A stretch of DNA of 64,000 bases from Ditylenchus dipsaci. Taxonomy: Eukaryota; Nematoda; Chromadorea; Rhabditida; Anguinidae. Below, piece by piece: positions 37,001 to 42,476 of this stretch (its first letter is position 1; every line of letters starts with the position of its first letter). Both the position numbers and the translations under genes were made by a program. The notes below the pieces were generated by a model that was not told where the DNA came from, searched no databases, and was given only the letters and a program-made list of their open reading frames with translations. The stretch lies in contig SADC01000111.1 in the NCBI GenBank assembly GCA_004194705.1, forward strand, positions 84,167 to 148,166. The letters are read 5' to 3'.

Positions 37001-37048
37001 TCCCTACCTAAGATGGAGCCAGTGATTCACCAAAGAACTAACTTCTGA
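5689..37048 (+). CDS. Caskin-like scaffold protein (ankyrin repeats, SH3, two SAM domains), 5' end missing
   Basis: Nineteen exons: 5689-5789, 5834-5932, 7533-7675, 7723-7857, 9783-9899, 9947-10067, 18420-18529, 22270-22441, 23525-23841, 25307-25508, 29280-29458, 29615-29816, 31656-31804, 31856-32020, 32071-32135, 33901-34069, 35026-35364, 36571-36799 and 36852-37048 (stop TGA). All phases join and give about 1069 residues. Domain order is about seven ankyrin repeats (1-238), SH3 (about 240-325), a Ser/Thr/Gly-rich linker (to 682), tandem SAM domains (about 684-816) and a Ser/Gln-rich tail. Caskins are cytoplasmic scaffolds at synapses and axons. SAM-SAM tandems polymerise and the linker binds adaptors such as CASK; that role is from family knowledge. 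The first repeat starts mid-domain, so at least one upstream exon is missing. The 23841/25307 junction is the least certain: the obvious acceptor at 25287 gives a stop. No other domain combination fits as well. Confidence 0.9.
5943..6107. mobile_element. half copy of a CAGGGTGATC mariner-type element
   Basis: CAGGGTGATCAAACTTTTTC to about 6107 matches both arms of the complete element at 21256-21985, including GCCAATTG-type internal words. The second arm is missing. It lies in the intron after the second ankyrin exon. Confidence 0.65.
6413..6762. mobile_element. TTAA-flanked short inverted-repeat element
   Basis: TTAA lies at both edges (6413-6416 and 6759-6762). The element between starts AGGGCATACCAGCGCG and ends CGCGCTGGTATCCCCT. 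Subterminal ATTTGAAATTGC and GCAATTTCAAAT confirm inverted arms. TTAA duplications occur with piggyBac and Kolobok; the A-G-G end favours Kolobok. A right-end fragment of a second copy lies at 7135-7232. Confidence 0.65.
6796..7135. mobile_element. mariner-type short element (TTGGGTTGGTCC ends)
   Basis: The left end TTGGGTTGGTCCATAAGTTT closely resembles known mariner ends. The right end, AACTAATCGACCAAT, is degenerate. The interior has inverted ACAAATTTTT and AAAATTTTTGTT-type arms and no ORF of note. It sits in the ankyrin intron between the two TTAA-element copies. Confidence 0.65.
8107..8254. mobile_element. hAT-type short element with GGGTAATTACCC repeats
   Basis: The ends are TAGGGTTGG and CCAACCCTA. 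An exact 8-bp target duplication TGAAAAAC lies at 8099-8106 and 8255-8262. The 148-bp body consists of repeated GGGTAATTACCC units, themselves palindromic. Confidence 0.85.
8312..8580. mobile_element. mariner/Tc1-type hairpin element (CAGGGTGTCGCAAAATTACG ends)
   Basis: Perfect-looking terminal inverted repeats of more than 25 bp, from CAGGGTGTCGCAAAATTACG to the mirrored right end, flanked by TA on both sides. It is non-coding. Confidence 0.8.
8633..8930. repeat. arm of the TCTAAG-GTAAGTG / GGAGTATAC foldback family
   Basis: It contains GATGCGCGCACTCACTTACC, AGACATAATTCCGAGCAA, then GGTCGATATAGGGTGTTTAG and a G-rich end. The same blocks in the same order occur near 49.7-50.1 kb and 61.6 kb. 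Only one arm is present. Further right (8940-9700) two diverged direct copies of TATTTATTGTCTCGAG-type sequence surround otherwise unassigned AT-rich DNA. Confidence 0.6.
10590..10835. repeat. diverged mariner-like hairpin arm
   Basis: The words GAGTCAAGAAATTCAAACAC and TTTGTGAACGCAGAATAAC, followed by TATATAATGTGAAAAACA and GGTCCCCCTG, recur at 16545-16700. They resemble the arms at 24713-25079. Its partner arm is not clear. Confidence 0.45.
10975..11224. mobile_element. TA-flanked short element of the CCGTATTTTCTCT family
   Basis: The left end TACCGTATTTTCTCTGATAG and the right end CTATTAGAGGTAATACGGTA are inverted, with TA at both borders. The interior has opposed GGGGAGTTATT words. It belongs with the copies at 12551, 15949, 40197 and 41930. 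Confidence 0.7.
11434..11631. mobile_element. TTAA-flanked short palindromic element
   Basis: TTAA lies at 11434-11437 and 11628-11631. The arms are AGGAACATAGCCATCACCGA and the mirrored CGGCGACGGCTATGGTCCT, followed inside by ACAACGAGAATTTCAAATG. It is inserted in an older fragment (11225-11433) that matches 58250-58450. Confidence 0.7.
11632..12550. other. non-repetitive intron stretch, GC-richer island at about 12060-12360
   Basis: Most of this stretch is plain AT-rich intron. From 12060 to 12360 composition changes and both + frames stay open for 67-80 codons (for example HSHQSSHLGMQKMEEKERG and GFCAVCVHTDDLSLW). No acceptor/donor pair fits the phase of the flanking Caskin exons convincingly. 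It could be an alternative exon, a conserved regulatory element or chance. Confidence 0.25.
12551..13307. mobile_element. pogo/Tigger-type element remnant with TA-flanked ends
   Basis: The left end TACCGTATTCTCTCTAATAG and the right end CTATTAGAGAGAATACGGTA are perfect inverted repeats. They are followed inside by repeated GTGGTTCTATTAGAGAGT units. The inner part keeps the 3' end of a transposase on the minus strand (12976-13200), which identifies the class that mobilises the CCGTATTTTCTCT short elements in this window. Confidence 0.8.
12976..13200 (-). pseudogene. C-terminal fragment of a pogo/Tigger/jerky-type DDE transposase
   Basis: The frame reads WIVEAWENLLKELIVESF, then KSCGVSNATDRYEDDAI, HCFRKLGPVPNGRG and a charged end AEQIQEIGLEEARK before a stop at 12976-12978. 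The W...W...I...SF..CGISNA.D..EDD signature marks the end of the DDE-1 domain in pogo/Tigger transposases. A stop lies two codons upstream of the first W and the catalytic core is absent, so this is a remnant. Confidence 0.78.
13605..13819. mobile_element. hAT-type short element with AATCCTGATTTT repeats
   Basis: The ends are CAGGGTTCGCAGATGT and ACATCTGCGAACCCTG. The target duplication CTTGGAGG/CTTCGAGG (13597-13604 and 13820-13827) has one mismatch. The interior holds about four direct copies of a 30-32 bp unit containing AAAATCCTGATTTT. Confidence 0.82.
13829..14083. repeat. foldback element
   Basis: Left-arm words (ATCGATTAACGACAC, AAAAAATCGTCCATTTTTAA) return inverted in the right arm (TTAAAAATGGACGATTTTTT, ATCGCTAATCGACA). 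The centre contains ATGAGCTGAGATATC-like sequence without coding signs. Confidence 0.65.
14084..15497. other. AT-rich intron, nothing recognised
   Basis: This is Caskin-like intron between exons 10067 and 18420. No inverted-repeat element with clear ends, no exon with matching phase and no RNA gene could be seen. Confidence 0.5.
15498..15681. mobile_element. Tigger-type short element (CAGTCAAACC ends)
   Basis: The left end CAGTCAAACCGCAATAAGCC and the right end GGTTTGTCGAGGTTTGACGG are inverted with TA flanks. CAGTCAAACCTCG-type ends are known from Tigger/pogo elements. The interior is a set of opposed GGTTTATC words. Confidence 0.7.
15691..15897. mobile_element. hAT-type short element (CAGGCTTCGAA ends)
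   Basis: An exact 8-bp target duplication ACCTTTAT lies at 15683-15690 and 15898-15905. The ends CAGGCTTCGAATCGTCC and TTCGGAGCCCTG match, in reverse orientation, the copy at 23049-23241. Its left duplication overlaps the TA right flank of the Tigger-type element at 15498. Confidence 0.85.
15949..17183. mobile_element. 1.2-kb element of the CCGTATTTTCTCT family with tandem units
   Basis: The left end is TACTGTATTTCCTCTAATAG and the right end CTAATAGAAGAAAATACGGTA. The left part has three direct copies of a 53-56 bp unit starting CTCTAATATAAG at 15996, 16049 and 16105. A second hairpin-like arm (16545-16735) sits inside. A short open segment at about 16198-16285 (KRGKDTKSAFMYLP) is not assignable. 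Just outside the right end, GAGGTTCGACTGTA looks like the end of a Tigger-type element that this one may have entered. Confidence 0.7.
17184..18419. other. intron sequence without recognised features
   Basis: AT-rich, mostly single-copy-looking intron before the first SH3 exon. A short open segment near 17780-17850 (CYSPVVSIASSILYRG) has no usable splice partner. Confidence 0.45.
18420..22441 (+). CDS. SH3-domain exons of the Caskin-like gene
   Basis: Exon 18420-18529 reads RVFATSICDYNFLHG and ends LSFVAGQRIW. Exon 22270-22441 starts IVEQDS and contains AYWKGIVFEKKTG and TTGYFPSHLV. These correspond to the SH3 beta strands: the ALYDYN-like start, the G-D-x-I-like strand, the WKG motif and the GYFP motif. 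The ALYDY motif is reduced to CDYN and the first acidic RT-loop residues are replaced by Ser/Gly. A Ser/Gln-rich insert of about 20 residues sits in the n-Src loop. Caskin SH3 domains are known to be atypical and poor binders of standard proline ligands, which agrees. The preceding exon ends in phase 1 at 10067, which fits this exon directly across an 8.35-kb intron. Confidence 0.88.
18997..19300. mobile_element. Tigger-type palindromic short element
   Basis: The ends are CAGTCCACCCTCAATTTAAC and the mirrored AATCAAGGGTTGACTG, with TA on both sides. The arms stay almost perfectly inverted (GGTCCCCCGCCAATTC-type words) through the centre at about 19148. Part of the interior (CCAATTCAAAAATTTT, GGACTTCTGTACGG) is shared with the foldback at 45018-45232. 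Confidence 0.78.
19535..19570. repeat. degenerate interstitial TTAGGC repeats
   Basis: Four to five units of TTAGGC or one-base variants lie head to tail (TTAGGCTTAGG, then GGTTTAGGCCTTAGGC). TTAGGC is the telomere repeat of nematodes. The second cluster is at 53290-53365. Confidence 0.5.
19571..21250. other. intron stretch with a small foldback at 20738-20864
   Basis: GTCGGCCGACATTTTCCA near 20755 and ATGTCGGCCGACGAAT near 20833 form a small foldback. At 19815-20180 the sequence is less AT-rich and contains an ORF starting MKGHHPLLAHSLIDCF with a hydrophobic middle; it has no similarity I recognise and no fitting splice phase. The rest shows nothing. Confidence 0.4.
21256..21985. mobile_element. 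mariner/Tc1-type element (CAGGGTGATCRAHC ends)
   Basis: The left end CAGGGTGATCGATCTTTTTA and the right end AGTTTGATCACCCTG are flanked by TA. The arms of about 150 bp (GCCAATTGGAACTCAAG against TTGGGTTCCAATTGCC) are inverted. The middle, about 21480-21830, is non-coding. The half copy at 5943 is the same family. Confidence 0.72.
22442..23048. other. intron, nothing recognised
   Basis: Between the second SH3 exon and the first linker exon. AT-rich, no clear inverted repeats and no exon. Confidence 0.5.
23049..23241. mobile_element. hAT-type short element (CAGGGCTCCGAA ends)
   Basis: The target duplication ACTTATCG/ACTTGTCG (23041-23048 and 23242-23249) differs at one base. The ends CAGGGCTCCGAATAAAAA and GACGATTCGAAGCCCTG match the element at 15691-15897 in opposite orientation. 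Confidence 0.8.
23525..31804 (+). CDS. low-complexity linker exons of the Caskin-like gene
   Basis: Five exons rich in Ser, Thr, Gly, Asn and Gln (for example TSSGFESG, VNSNSSSSCTSSN, SSSGSTTSAG) join the SH3 domain to the first SAM domain. In Caskins this proline/serine-rich segment carries adaptor-binding motifs. No obvious CASK-binding EEIWVL-like motif was found by eye. The 5' border of exon 25307-25508 is uncertain: splicing at TTCCAG (25286) meets stops in all frames, whereas TGCTAG (25306) paired with the donor TTG|GTGTAG at 23841 keeps the frame. Confidence 0.75.
23842..24712. other. intron, nothing recognised
   Basis: Single-copy-looking AT-rich sequence. An open minus-strand frame of 79 codons at 24195-24434 has no similarity or splice support. 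Confidence 0.45.
24713..25079. mobile_element. mariner-type hairpin with internal CCTTGGTCCCCC motif
   Basis: The ends CAGGGTGGTCCAAGAAATTC and the mirrored TTCTTGGACCACCCTG are flanked by TA. The arms are almost perfectly inverted to the centre. The motif GCCTTGGTCCCCC occurs in each arm close to the centre. Confidence 0.8.
25509..26061. other. intron, nothing recognised
   Basis: AT-rich sequence after the linker exon ending at 25508; no clear elements. Confidence 0.45.
26062..26799. mobile_element. inverted-repeat element with ACACTGGGA ends
   Basis: The left end TTTACACTGGGACCCTGGAA and the right end TTGTTCCAGGGCGTCCTCCC are followed by CAGTGTTAAA. Inside, GCAGAATTTC is mirrored by GAAATTCTGC. 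The central part contains ACTGACACTGAATTCGTG, a word also present in the inverted repeats of the MULE at 42.5-44.9 kb. Superfamily unknown. Confidence 0.6.
27050..27424. repeat. long foldback element
   Basis: GTTAGAAAGCTGAGATTCTA near 27112 is mirrored by AGAATCTCAGCTTTCTAAC near 27345. CAAACAAAACCC/GGGTTTGTTTGATA and the GACAGAATTTCTC/GAGAACTTCTGTC arms continue inward. Non-coding. Confidence 0.65.
28038..28352. repeat. foldback nested in the AAACCGTTTGC element
   Basis: TGGTCGACCACTTGGAGCAA at the left is mirrored by TTTTGCTCCAAGTGGACGAC at the right. The centre has AACGATTGATTTC/CGATCGTTAGC-type arms. Confidence 0.65.
28349..28745. repeat. three imperfect tandem units of about 155-160 bp
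   Basis: GGTACC occurs at 28370, 28523 and 28685. Each is followed by a GGGTTTGGG-like tract, GTGAAATCG and TTTTGGTC, then TAGCATGGTTT in the first two. Units are diverged. This is a minisatellite-like array within a transposon, not a gene. Confidence 0.6.
29837..30786. mobile_element. inverted-repeat element with two nested elements
   Basis: The left arm has CCTTCCAAAATGG, GCCATTTCTAGAAAAAAC, then GGGGGACCAAGGTAAACC. It is mirrored by GGTTTACCTTGGTCCC and CCATTTTGGGAAGATTC at the right. Inside is a copy of the GTCTAAG-GTATGTG palindrome family (about 30105-30292), which in turn is interrupted by the mariner-type hairpin at 30293-30515. Three layers of insertion are visible. Confidence 0.65.
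30293..30515. mobile_element. mariner/Tc1-type hairpin (CAGGGTGTGTCAGAATCACG ends)
   Basis: The right end mirrors the left with two to three changes and TA flanks both. It is similar in design to the hairpin at 8312-8580. Confidence 0.78.
31190..31485. mobile_element. degenerate mariner-type short element
   Basis: GGTGGTTATACACAGCTGGC at the left and CAGGTGCATAGGTTCGCGGA (minus strand) at the right enclose arms with TTCAAAATTTTATTTG and its mirror. It is a worn copy of the 6796 family. Confidence 0.4.
31856..32135 (+). CDS. first SAM domain exons of the Caskin-like gene
   Basis: The exons read IMAEWLQRLCLSQCLALF, SQGYDLLSISRITPEDL, LGISKPADRKRLM and then DIQQWNIVDNWPAHV. This follows the Caskin SAM1 pattern, with the GYDL, R-x-T-P-E-D-L and K-P-x-x-R-K-x signatures and the short helix plus W-x-P linker to SAM2. 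Tandem SAM domains build helical polymers in Caskin1. The intron between them is only 50 bp (32021-32070). Confidence 0.92.
32317..33850. mobile_element. hAT-type element with GGTGCCGGTGCGG arrays, carrying two nested elements
   Basis: The ends are CAGTGTTGTCAACC and TTTGCAACACTG. The target duplication CTGCGGAT/CTGCGTAT (32309-32316 and 33851-33858) differs at one base. Arrays of GGTGCCGGTGCGG-type words occupy about 200 bp at each end. A Tigger-type element (about 32563-33256) and, inside it, a TACGGTA-ended element (about 32798-33041) are nested within. The whole stack lies in the intron between the two SAM-domain exons. Confidence 0.8.
32563..33256. mobile_element. Tigger-type element (CAGTCAAACCTCGATATAGTG ends)
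   Basis: CAGTCAAACCTCGATATAGT at the left and CACTGTATCGAAGTTTGACT at the right are inverted, with opposed GGGCCACTATAT/GGTCACTATATCGG words inside. It is interrupted at about 32798-33041 by a CATTTCCTCTGATAAG/CATGAAATACGGTGA element. Confidence 0.65.
33901..34069 (+). CDS. second SAM domain exon of the Caskin-like gene
   Basis: One exon reads DWLICIGLKQYIDLF, QGYTTMHELQKVTWEDLEDI and ISKLGHMKRICLALKKL. The order W-L, Y, G-Y, W-E-D-L, G-I, K-L-G-H, K is the Caskin SAM2 signature. The upstream phase-2 junction with 32135 is intact, although the intron has been filled by a 1.5-kb nested transposon. Confidence 0.92.
34070..35025. other. intron with fragments of two element families
   Basis: At 34428-34495 a right end TTAGAGGAAATACGGTA of the CCGTATTTTCTCT family is present without a clear left end. 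From 34500 to 34945 blocks matching 49.85-50.1 kb occur (AAAACTATGTCCAACATC, then a poly-G run near 34912 and ATAATAGCGCC). No gene is seen. Confidence 0.5.
35026..37048 (+). CDS. C-terminal tail exons of the Caskin-like gene
   Basis: Three exons encode a Ser/Thr/Gln/Pro-rich tail (SRSGSLREQVSSL, SASDSGYGTTSQL, YKNSCFGLPKLNLY, CPPPPAPMPS, QQQQQKLVSPRN), ending HQRTNF at 37045. It has a short poly-Pro and a poly-Gln run. The C-terminus differs from the conserved C-terminal motif of vertebrate Caskins as far as I can tell. The repeated S-x-SGYGT/SSRxSxSG style suggests phosphorylation sites, which is inference. Confidence 0.85.
35365..36570. other. intron with a half hAT-like repeat at about 35605-35780
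   Basis: TAGGGTTGGGCGTGTACCAG begins an array of ACCGAACCGGAACCG words. The matching right end is absent, so this is a truncated relative of the TAGGGTTGG element at 8107. Short mirrored CGAGTCTCG/CGAGAGTC words lie at 36325-36375. Nothing else is recognised. Confidence 0.45.
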
Positions 37049-37226
37049 GCGGTGCGTCTCCCCTAAGCCAATGTAGATAGTGACCTGAACTTAAATGACT
37101 ACAACTATTACCTACTGCCTGTATCATTTTTAACTCACTTTGCGGTTTCATGCGATAAAATGATCTACTTATTCTTCTGCAATCACATTTGTAAGCAGAA
37201 AAAGAATGTTGTAAGCTGCACAAAAC

Positions 37227-37232
37227 AATAAA
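37227..37232 (+). terminator. polyadenylation signal of the Caskin-like gene
   Basis: AATAAA lies 179 bp after the TGA stop at 37048, in otherwise unremarkable 3' UTR sequence. The position fits the end of the transcript. Confidence 0.7.
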
Positions 37233-39147
37233 ATGATTCCTTGATATATTTCATTGTGCGTGTCAGGCTTGTCGGCAACTCGAAAGAGCCCAGAGCTTCG
37301 GACTGTCAGTTAAGGTGCTTGAAACGCGCAGTCAAACCTACAAACCTAGTCTTGAAATATTAAGACCGCCCAATTGATCTAGCCCATATTAACGTAGCTT
37401 TTGGCTGAGCTGTGTACAGTGAAGTCTCGAATTTACGGCACCCCCACAAATTAGTTCTCGATTTGGGCTGCCACTCTTTTTACCTCGATTTTTAGAGTCT
37501 TTTTCCAACTGTGATTCGCCAGTGTGGTCCGAATATGGCAAGGATTCCTATTTTGTGGGTCGTTTTTTTTGAAAATGTTATAATTTTGCCATTAAAAATA
37601 AATAAAAATGAAAATAAATTACCCTAAATTCCCGCGTATAACCCGCAACCTTCAGATAGCCCGCAACCCATAGATAACCTGCACCCCTGCAGATTAGATT
37701 CCCAGCTGGTGCAAACCTTATGTAATCTCCTTTTTTGTTCCCCTTATTCACAAGTTTGATGTCAAAATCATCCTCAGGCCCTTGACTATCTAACAGGATT
37801 ATCGACGCAGGGTTTCACAGCATCTGGAACTGATTCACAGACTGAAACCTGCGAAAATATGCAAAATGGATTGTTTTTGGGTTTTTCTTTGACTGGTTTA
37901 TTTGGTTTTATCTGACTTTTTTCTTTAAGTGACCTGTTTCATACACCGAAATGTAGCCCAGATTCGTGGCTTCGGAGTGTGGAATTGCGCATCACTATAA
38001 TTTAATTTTTTTTTTGAGATTTTTACGCTTGGTTCGATAAATTGTCCTAATTATTTATGTTTTTAAATGTTAAATTTTAGTCTTCATCAGTTTCATTGCC
38101 TTGTGTTTAAGATCAGCTTAAAAATATTAGAAAAATCGTTGTGGAACAAATAGTTCTGGGAACTCATAGAATGACCCGCTATTTTGTGAAAATAAATTCA
38201 TTCTGAACAAATATGACGGGATACCTTACGGAGAATGAGTTATGAAAATAATGAATTGGCAGCACTGAAAGCAAAACAGTTTATAGTCTTGACGGTGGAT
38301 CCCACATGAAATCGAAATTGAGTTATTGTTCATTCACTAATTTGTAATAATTTTCTACTTGAATCAGCAATTTTGTTTCTATAGATTACCCCTATCTATT
38401 CCAATCTTTAACCAGCTCGGATTTTTTGCGTAATTGGTTTTTTTGTTTATTCAAGGTCATGTGTTCACAAGCTATTTCCATAAATTTTAATGAGCTGTTA
38501 CGTTTTCTCCCATTACGTTAAATTTGTGTGATTAAGAAGGAGAAATTTGCCTGGTAGATACATGGCTCATAAAAGTAATCTAGAAATAGGGAGGAGGGGC
38601 AGTTGTCGTCCATCAAGTGTGTGCAACAGGTGTTGATACTGCAAACTATCTTCCAGCAGCAGCTTGAGAGCTTTTTGTTGCTTTATTTTCAAGATTGGTA
38701 GGATGTATTCGGGAGCAGAGATTAACCACGAGAATGTGTGATTTCTGGTATTTATGGTTAATAATTGTCAAATTCTGCATTTTTCAAACTTTGCACTCGT
38801 TTTGCACCTCAGCAGCAAATTCGTTGAAGATATATTTTGAAAACTATGCAACCAAGCAAACACCGAAAAAAAAATTGAAAAAATGGCGCAACCGGAGTAT
38901 ACTCCCCCCCCCCTCCGTGTGAAATTTTTCAAAAAGTGTTAACAAACACCCTATATCGACCTAAAATTGCCCAAGAAGCTCAAAAAGAGTAACATAATTT
39001 GTACAATTTGTCCACGTTAACATCTTTTTTAGCTGTTTGAACTCGTTGTTCGACTAAAGTCACTGCATCCTCACTTATAATGGTGATTGGTTAAAGGAAA
39101 TACTGAAAATACTTGAGAATATTAAAGTAGCAGCAAATTTATGCGAA
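37233..39147. other. region downstream of the Caskin-like gene
   Basis: AT-rich, with a Tigger-like half end near 37420 (GTGAAGTCTCGAATTTACGG). A GGAGTATACTCCCCCCC end near 38895 is followed by ACCCTATATCGACC, an arm of the family at 48.9-50.1 kb. A short frame at 38590-38700 (GQLSSIKCVQQVLILQTIF) looks coiled-coil-like but has no supported splice sites. No gene is called. Confidence 0.4.
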
Positions 39148-39297
39148 CCGGACATATAGCATAATTTGTGCGATTTGTCCGTGGACATTTAGCATAATTC
39201 TTCGGTATGATTAGGGCAAAACAACCGAATAATGCCGAAAAATCATGCTAAATGACCGCGGACAAATTGCACAAATTACGTTAATGTCCGGTCACGT
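39148..39297. repeat. foldback element
   Basis: CCGGACATATAGCATAATTT at the left and AAATTACGTTAATGTCCGG at the right are inverted. GCGATTTGTCCGTGGACATT and its mirror continue inward. Confidence 0.65.
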
Positions 39298-39530
39298 AAA
39301 TTGATCGCTAAGATGGTCGAAAAATATTTTCTATATTTTGTGTCCAAAATTTTGTTTGATGGTTTTAAAAAAAGATTAGAAGTCATGTTTTATTTTCTTA
39401 TATAAGAAATAGGGACTTCCTCTAGAGAGAAGAAGGTTGGAAAGACAAAAAAAAGAGGGATGTATGCAAGCTGATCAAATATAATATGTAGATATTTCCA
39501 GCCCGCCCACCTCCCCAAATGGACCGAATA

Positions 39531-39943
39531 CAGGGTGCGGCAAAAAAAGGACACTGTTGAAAATTTTTGTCAAAGGCTCCCGCGCACCGTCTGAAATGAA
39601 GATCCTTGATCGGTGTAATCAAGGATTTTGAAATAACAATTATGAGGCTGGTACCGAGTTCTCTTATTCTGCCGTAACCTTAGGTCTAGCTCTCCTAGCA
39701 TGAGATTATTTTTGTGGCTCGCTGCACATGGCTAACTCGTTTCATGGTTGATTCTCATATGCGTATGCTCGCACATTAGCTGACCTTATATCCTACGGCT
39801 TTAACTGTCCATTTTTGTAACACCAAGTTTAATAGAAATTCCACGAGACTCTCTAACAAGCAATATTCTGCAGAAAATTCATAAAAAATTAGAATAAAAA
39901 TCAAATGTAATTCAAAAGCGTCTGCTTTTTTTGCCGCACCCAG
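39531..39943. mobile_element. mariner-type element (CAGGGTGCGGCAAAAAAAGG end)
   Basis: CAGGGTGCGGCAAAAAAAGG at the left and TTTTTTTGCCGCACCCAG at the right are inverted and TA-flanked. The interior shows weak mirroring and no transposase. Confidence 0.65.
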
Positions 39944-40194
39944 TACAACAGTATGAGCACTTGACGCATATAAAGAGTACCTCTTATAACCTGATTTTTG
40001 AAAATTGAGTGTATTCTTTCAAAGTCAATTTTTTTGTTTAACATTTAAATTTTTCAGCTCGGACATGAAAATATTTGTGAAAATTTGCTACTCTAGGAGT
40101 CATGAAACCGAACAATCGTCCATTTCAATGATGATTTTTAGCTGGAAGCTATAAAATAAATTTGAAAGTTTCGGGGAGGTTATATCAAGACAAA

Positions 40195-40440
40195 TACCGT
40201 ATATTTTTAAATAAAAGACCGCTCTCTAATAAACGACCCTTTCAGGACCTATATCTCAGCCTAGAGTGAATATTTTGAAGATCTGTTTTTAGCGTTTTCC
40301 TAACTCCCACGAGATCTAGCGATTCCACATTTCAGATTTTAGATTTTCACCCAAAATTTCGAGATCAATTTTTTTATTTTTTAGATTTTTGAGAGGTTGA
40401 AAAATAAACGATCATGGTCTTTTAATAAAGGATATACGGT
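40195..40440. mobile_element. short element of the CCGTAT family
   Basis: TACCGTATATTTTTAAATAA at the left and TTAATAAAGGATATACGGTA at the right, TA-bordered. Internal words (CTCCCACGAGATCTAGCG, GAGATCAATTTT) are shared with 11040-11115 and 32920-32990, so these copies derive from one family. Confidence 0.7.
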
Positions 40441-41929
40441 AGCTGAAATAAATTGAGTTTATCATAGTTTCAAGTGCAATCAATAAAAATTTGGTAAAGA
40501 TTTTTTAAATAGACTCATACAGTTGTGCAAAAGGGATATTTCTATTTTCTTTTCTATTTTATAAAGTAAAAATAAAGCAAAATCACACTACTACCAGTTA
40601 AATAAATCTATAATGTTGTAATAGCGATGATTGAAGAGAGAAAGTGAACACGACTGCCAGCAGTAGTAATGGATTGCCAGGCATTCACACAAAAGAAAGT
40701 TGAACAGAGACTCTTTACTGTACCCCATCAAACTAGAAGAAAAAAATTTCGTACGGCCGGTTGGACGGCTGGTCAAAAACGTCTAGGACGGGGACGGGAC
40801 GCCGTCCAAATTTCAGGAAGCGCGGTCACTATGGTAGTGAAGAGGCCAGATCGCTTCAAGTGGACTTGGAAACCGCCAAACAGGCTCAGAATAAGTTAGA
40901 GGATCAATTGCAAACGGCTATTCAGTCAATGCAACAACAAAAACAGGACATGATGGCTGAGAAGGAAAGGCTGAACAAGGAATTGGAGGAGGCACATTCA
41001 TTGGTCAGTTTTATAAGACAATCAATTTTTTGATTTTGAACATCAAACAAACTTTTTTATTAAGAGCTAAATTTTACGGGCTCAAATCCGACCAATTGGA
41101 TCTCAACTAGGTGGGTCATTGCACACTTTTATCTAAATAAGTATATTTTATTTAGAAAGAAGGTACGAAAAAGAGAGGTACAGGTTAAGCGAGGCGCTCA
41201 AAAATATCACTGACTTGGAAAATTCATTAGCCACAAACCAGTCAGACAATAGCTGATTTGCAATTAGTGAGCCATAATGCAGCATACCTCCAGGAAATAA
41301 AACAGCTACAAACCTATAACCAGGAGTTGGAACACCAGTTGAACTCACAAATGGACATGATCACTGAGCTTAAAAAGATATTTATCGTGGTAATGTTTAT
41401 TTTTTTTTAAAGTAAAAGAATTGTTTCAAATGTCTAGATATTAGCATATTAACAGAAAAATTTTGTTTGATTTCTTTTTTCGACAAGGAGAAAAGTTCTC
41501 GTAGAGTGTTTCAAGCTTTTGAATTTATCGAACCAAATGTAATTACAAATTGCCAGATGACAAATTGCCACAAAATATCTCACCAGCCATCAGGAAATTT
41601 TCGTAAGAGGTCCTCCGGGTATAGTACTCCTTGACAAGTTTTCAAAATTATATATACATATTGCATAAAAGTCTTTGATAGGCTTTATAAATGTAATAAA
41701 AAATTTAAATTAGATCTCATTAACTTAATAACTATAGTGAATTTAATGTATATCTCAAACTACTTTAAAAGAGAAGTTCTGTAATTTTGTAGTTTCATCA
41801 AGGCCACTTCGACCCCTCAGGAATTCGGAAGTTGAGTGTTTGGGCTCAAATGAAATCTTACGATTTGCTGAGCAAGAAAGCACTTAATTCGGTCACTTTT
41901 CGTCACTTATGCACCGAGCTGAGGCCATT

Positions 41930-42179
41930 TACCGTATTTTCTCTTATTATTGACCCGTCTCTAATTATAAACCCCCTAATTTCAAATTGTCGAAAATTTC
42001 TGTTTTCATTAACTTTTGAAGCTCTGTAAAAGTGCCTGTGAGGCATTTTAAAAATCTAACAGGCACTTTTTACAGAGCTCAAAAAGCTAATGAAAACAGA
42101 AATTTCAGACAACTTGAAGTTTGAAAAATTGCCCAACTCTAATTATAGACCCAAGTCTATAATTAGAGAAAATACGGTA
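41930..42179. mobile_element. short palindromic element of the CCGTATTTTCTCT family
   Basis: TACCGTATTTTCTCTTATTA at the left and TAATTAGAGAAAATACGGTA at the right. GAAATTTCTGTTTTCATTA-type arms mirror each other around 42040. It is in the last intron of the coiled-coil gene. Confidence 0.78.
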
Positions 42180-42215
42180 AGTTTGGCACTCAGAAAAACC
42201 AGTACAATTCTTATA

Positions 42216-42386
42216 CAGTCAACCGTCGATTTAATTACACCCCTGAGGACCGACTTAAGGTGTCGTTAAATCGGGGGTTCACTTTGACTAAATTTCAGTG
42301 AAAGCCAACCGAAAGGGCTCATTTTTGGGTGTCGTTAAATCCGCGGTGTCGTTAAATCGGCGTGTCGTTAAATAGAGGGTTGAATG
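42216..42386. mobile_element. Tigger-type short element
   Basis: CAGTCAACCGTCGATTTAAT at the left and GTTAAATAGAGGGTTGAATG at the right with TA flanks; repeated GTGTCGTTAAATC words lie inside. Same family as 18997-19300. Confidence 0.72.
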
Positions 42387-42476
42387 TAACGAATTATACT
42401 TAGTGAAAATATGATAATGTACATTCGTTTAGAAGTTCATTCGTCGCAGAAAGACTTGCTCTTTCCAATGAGTACG

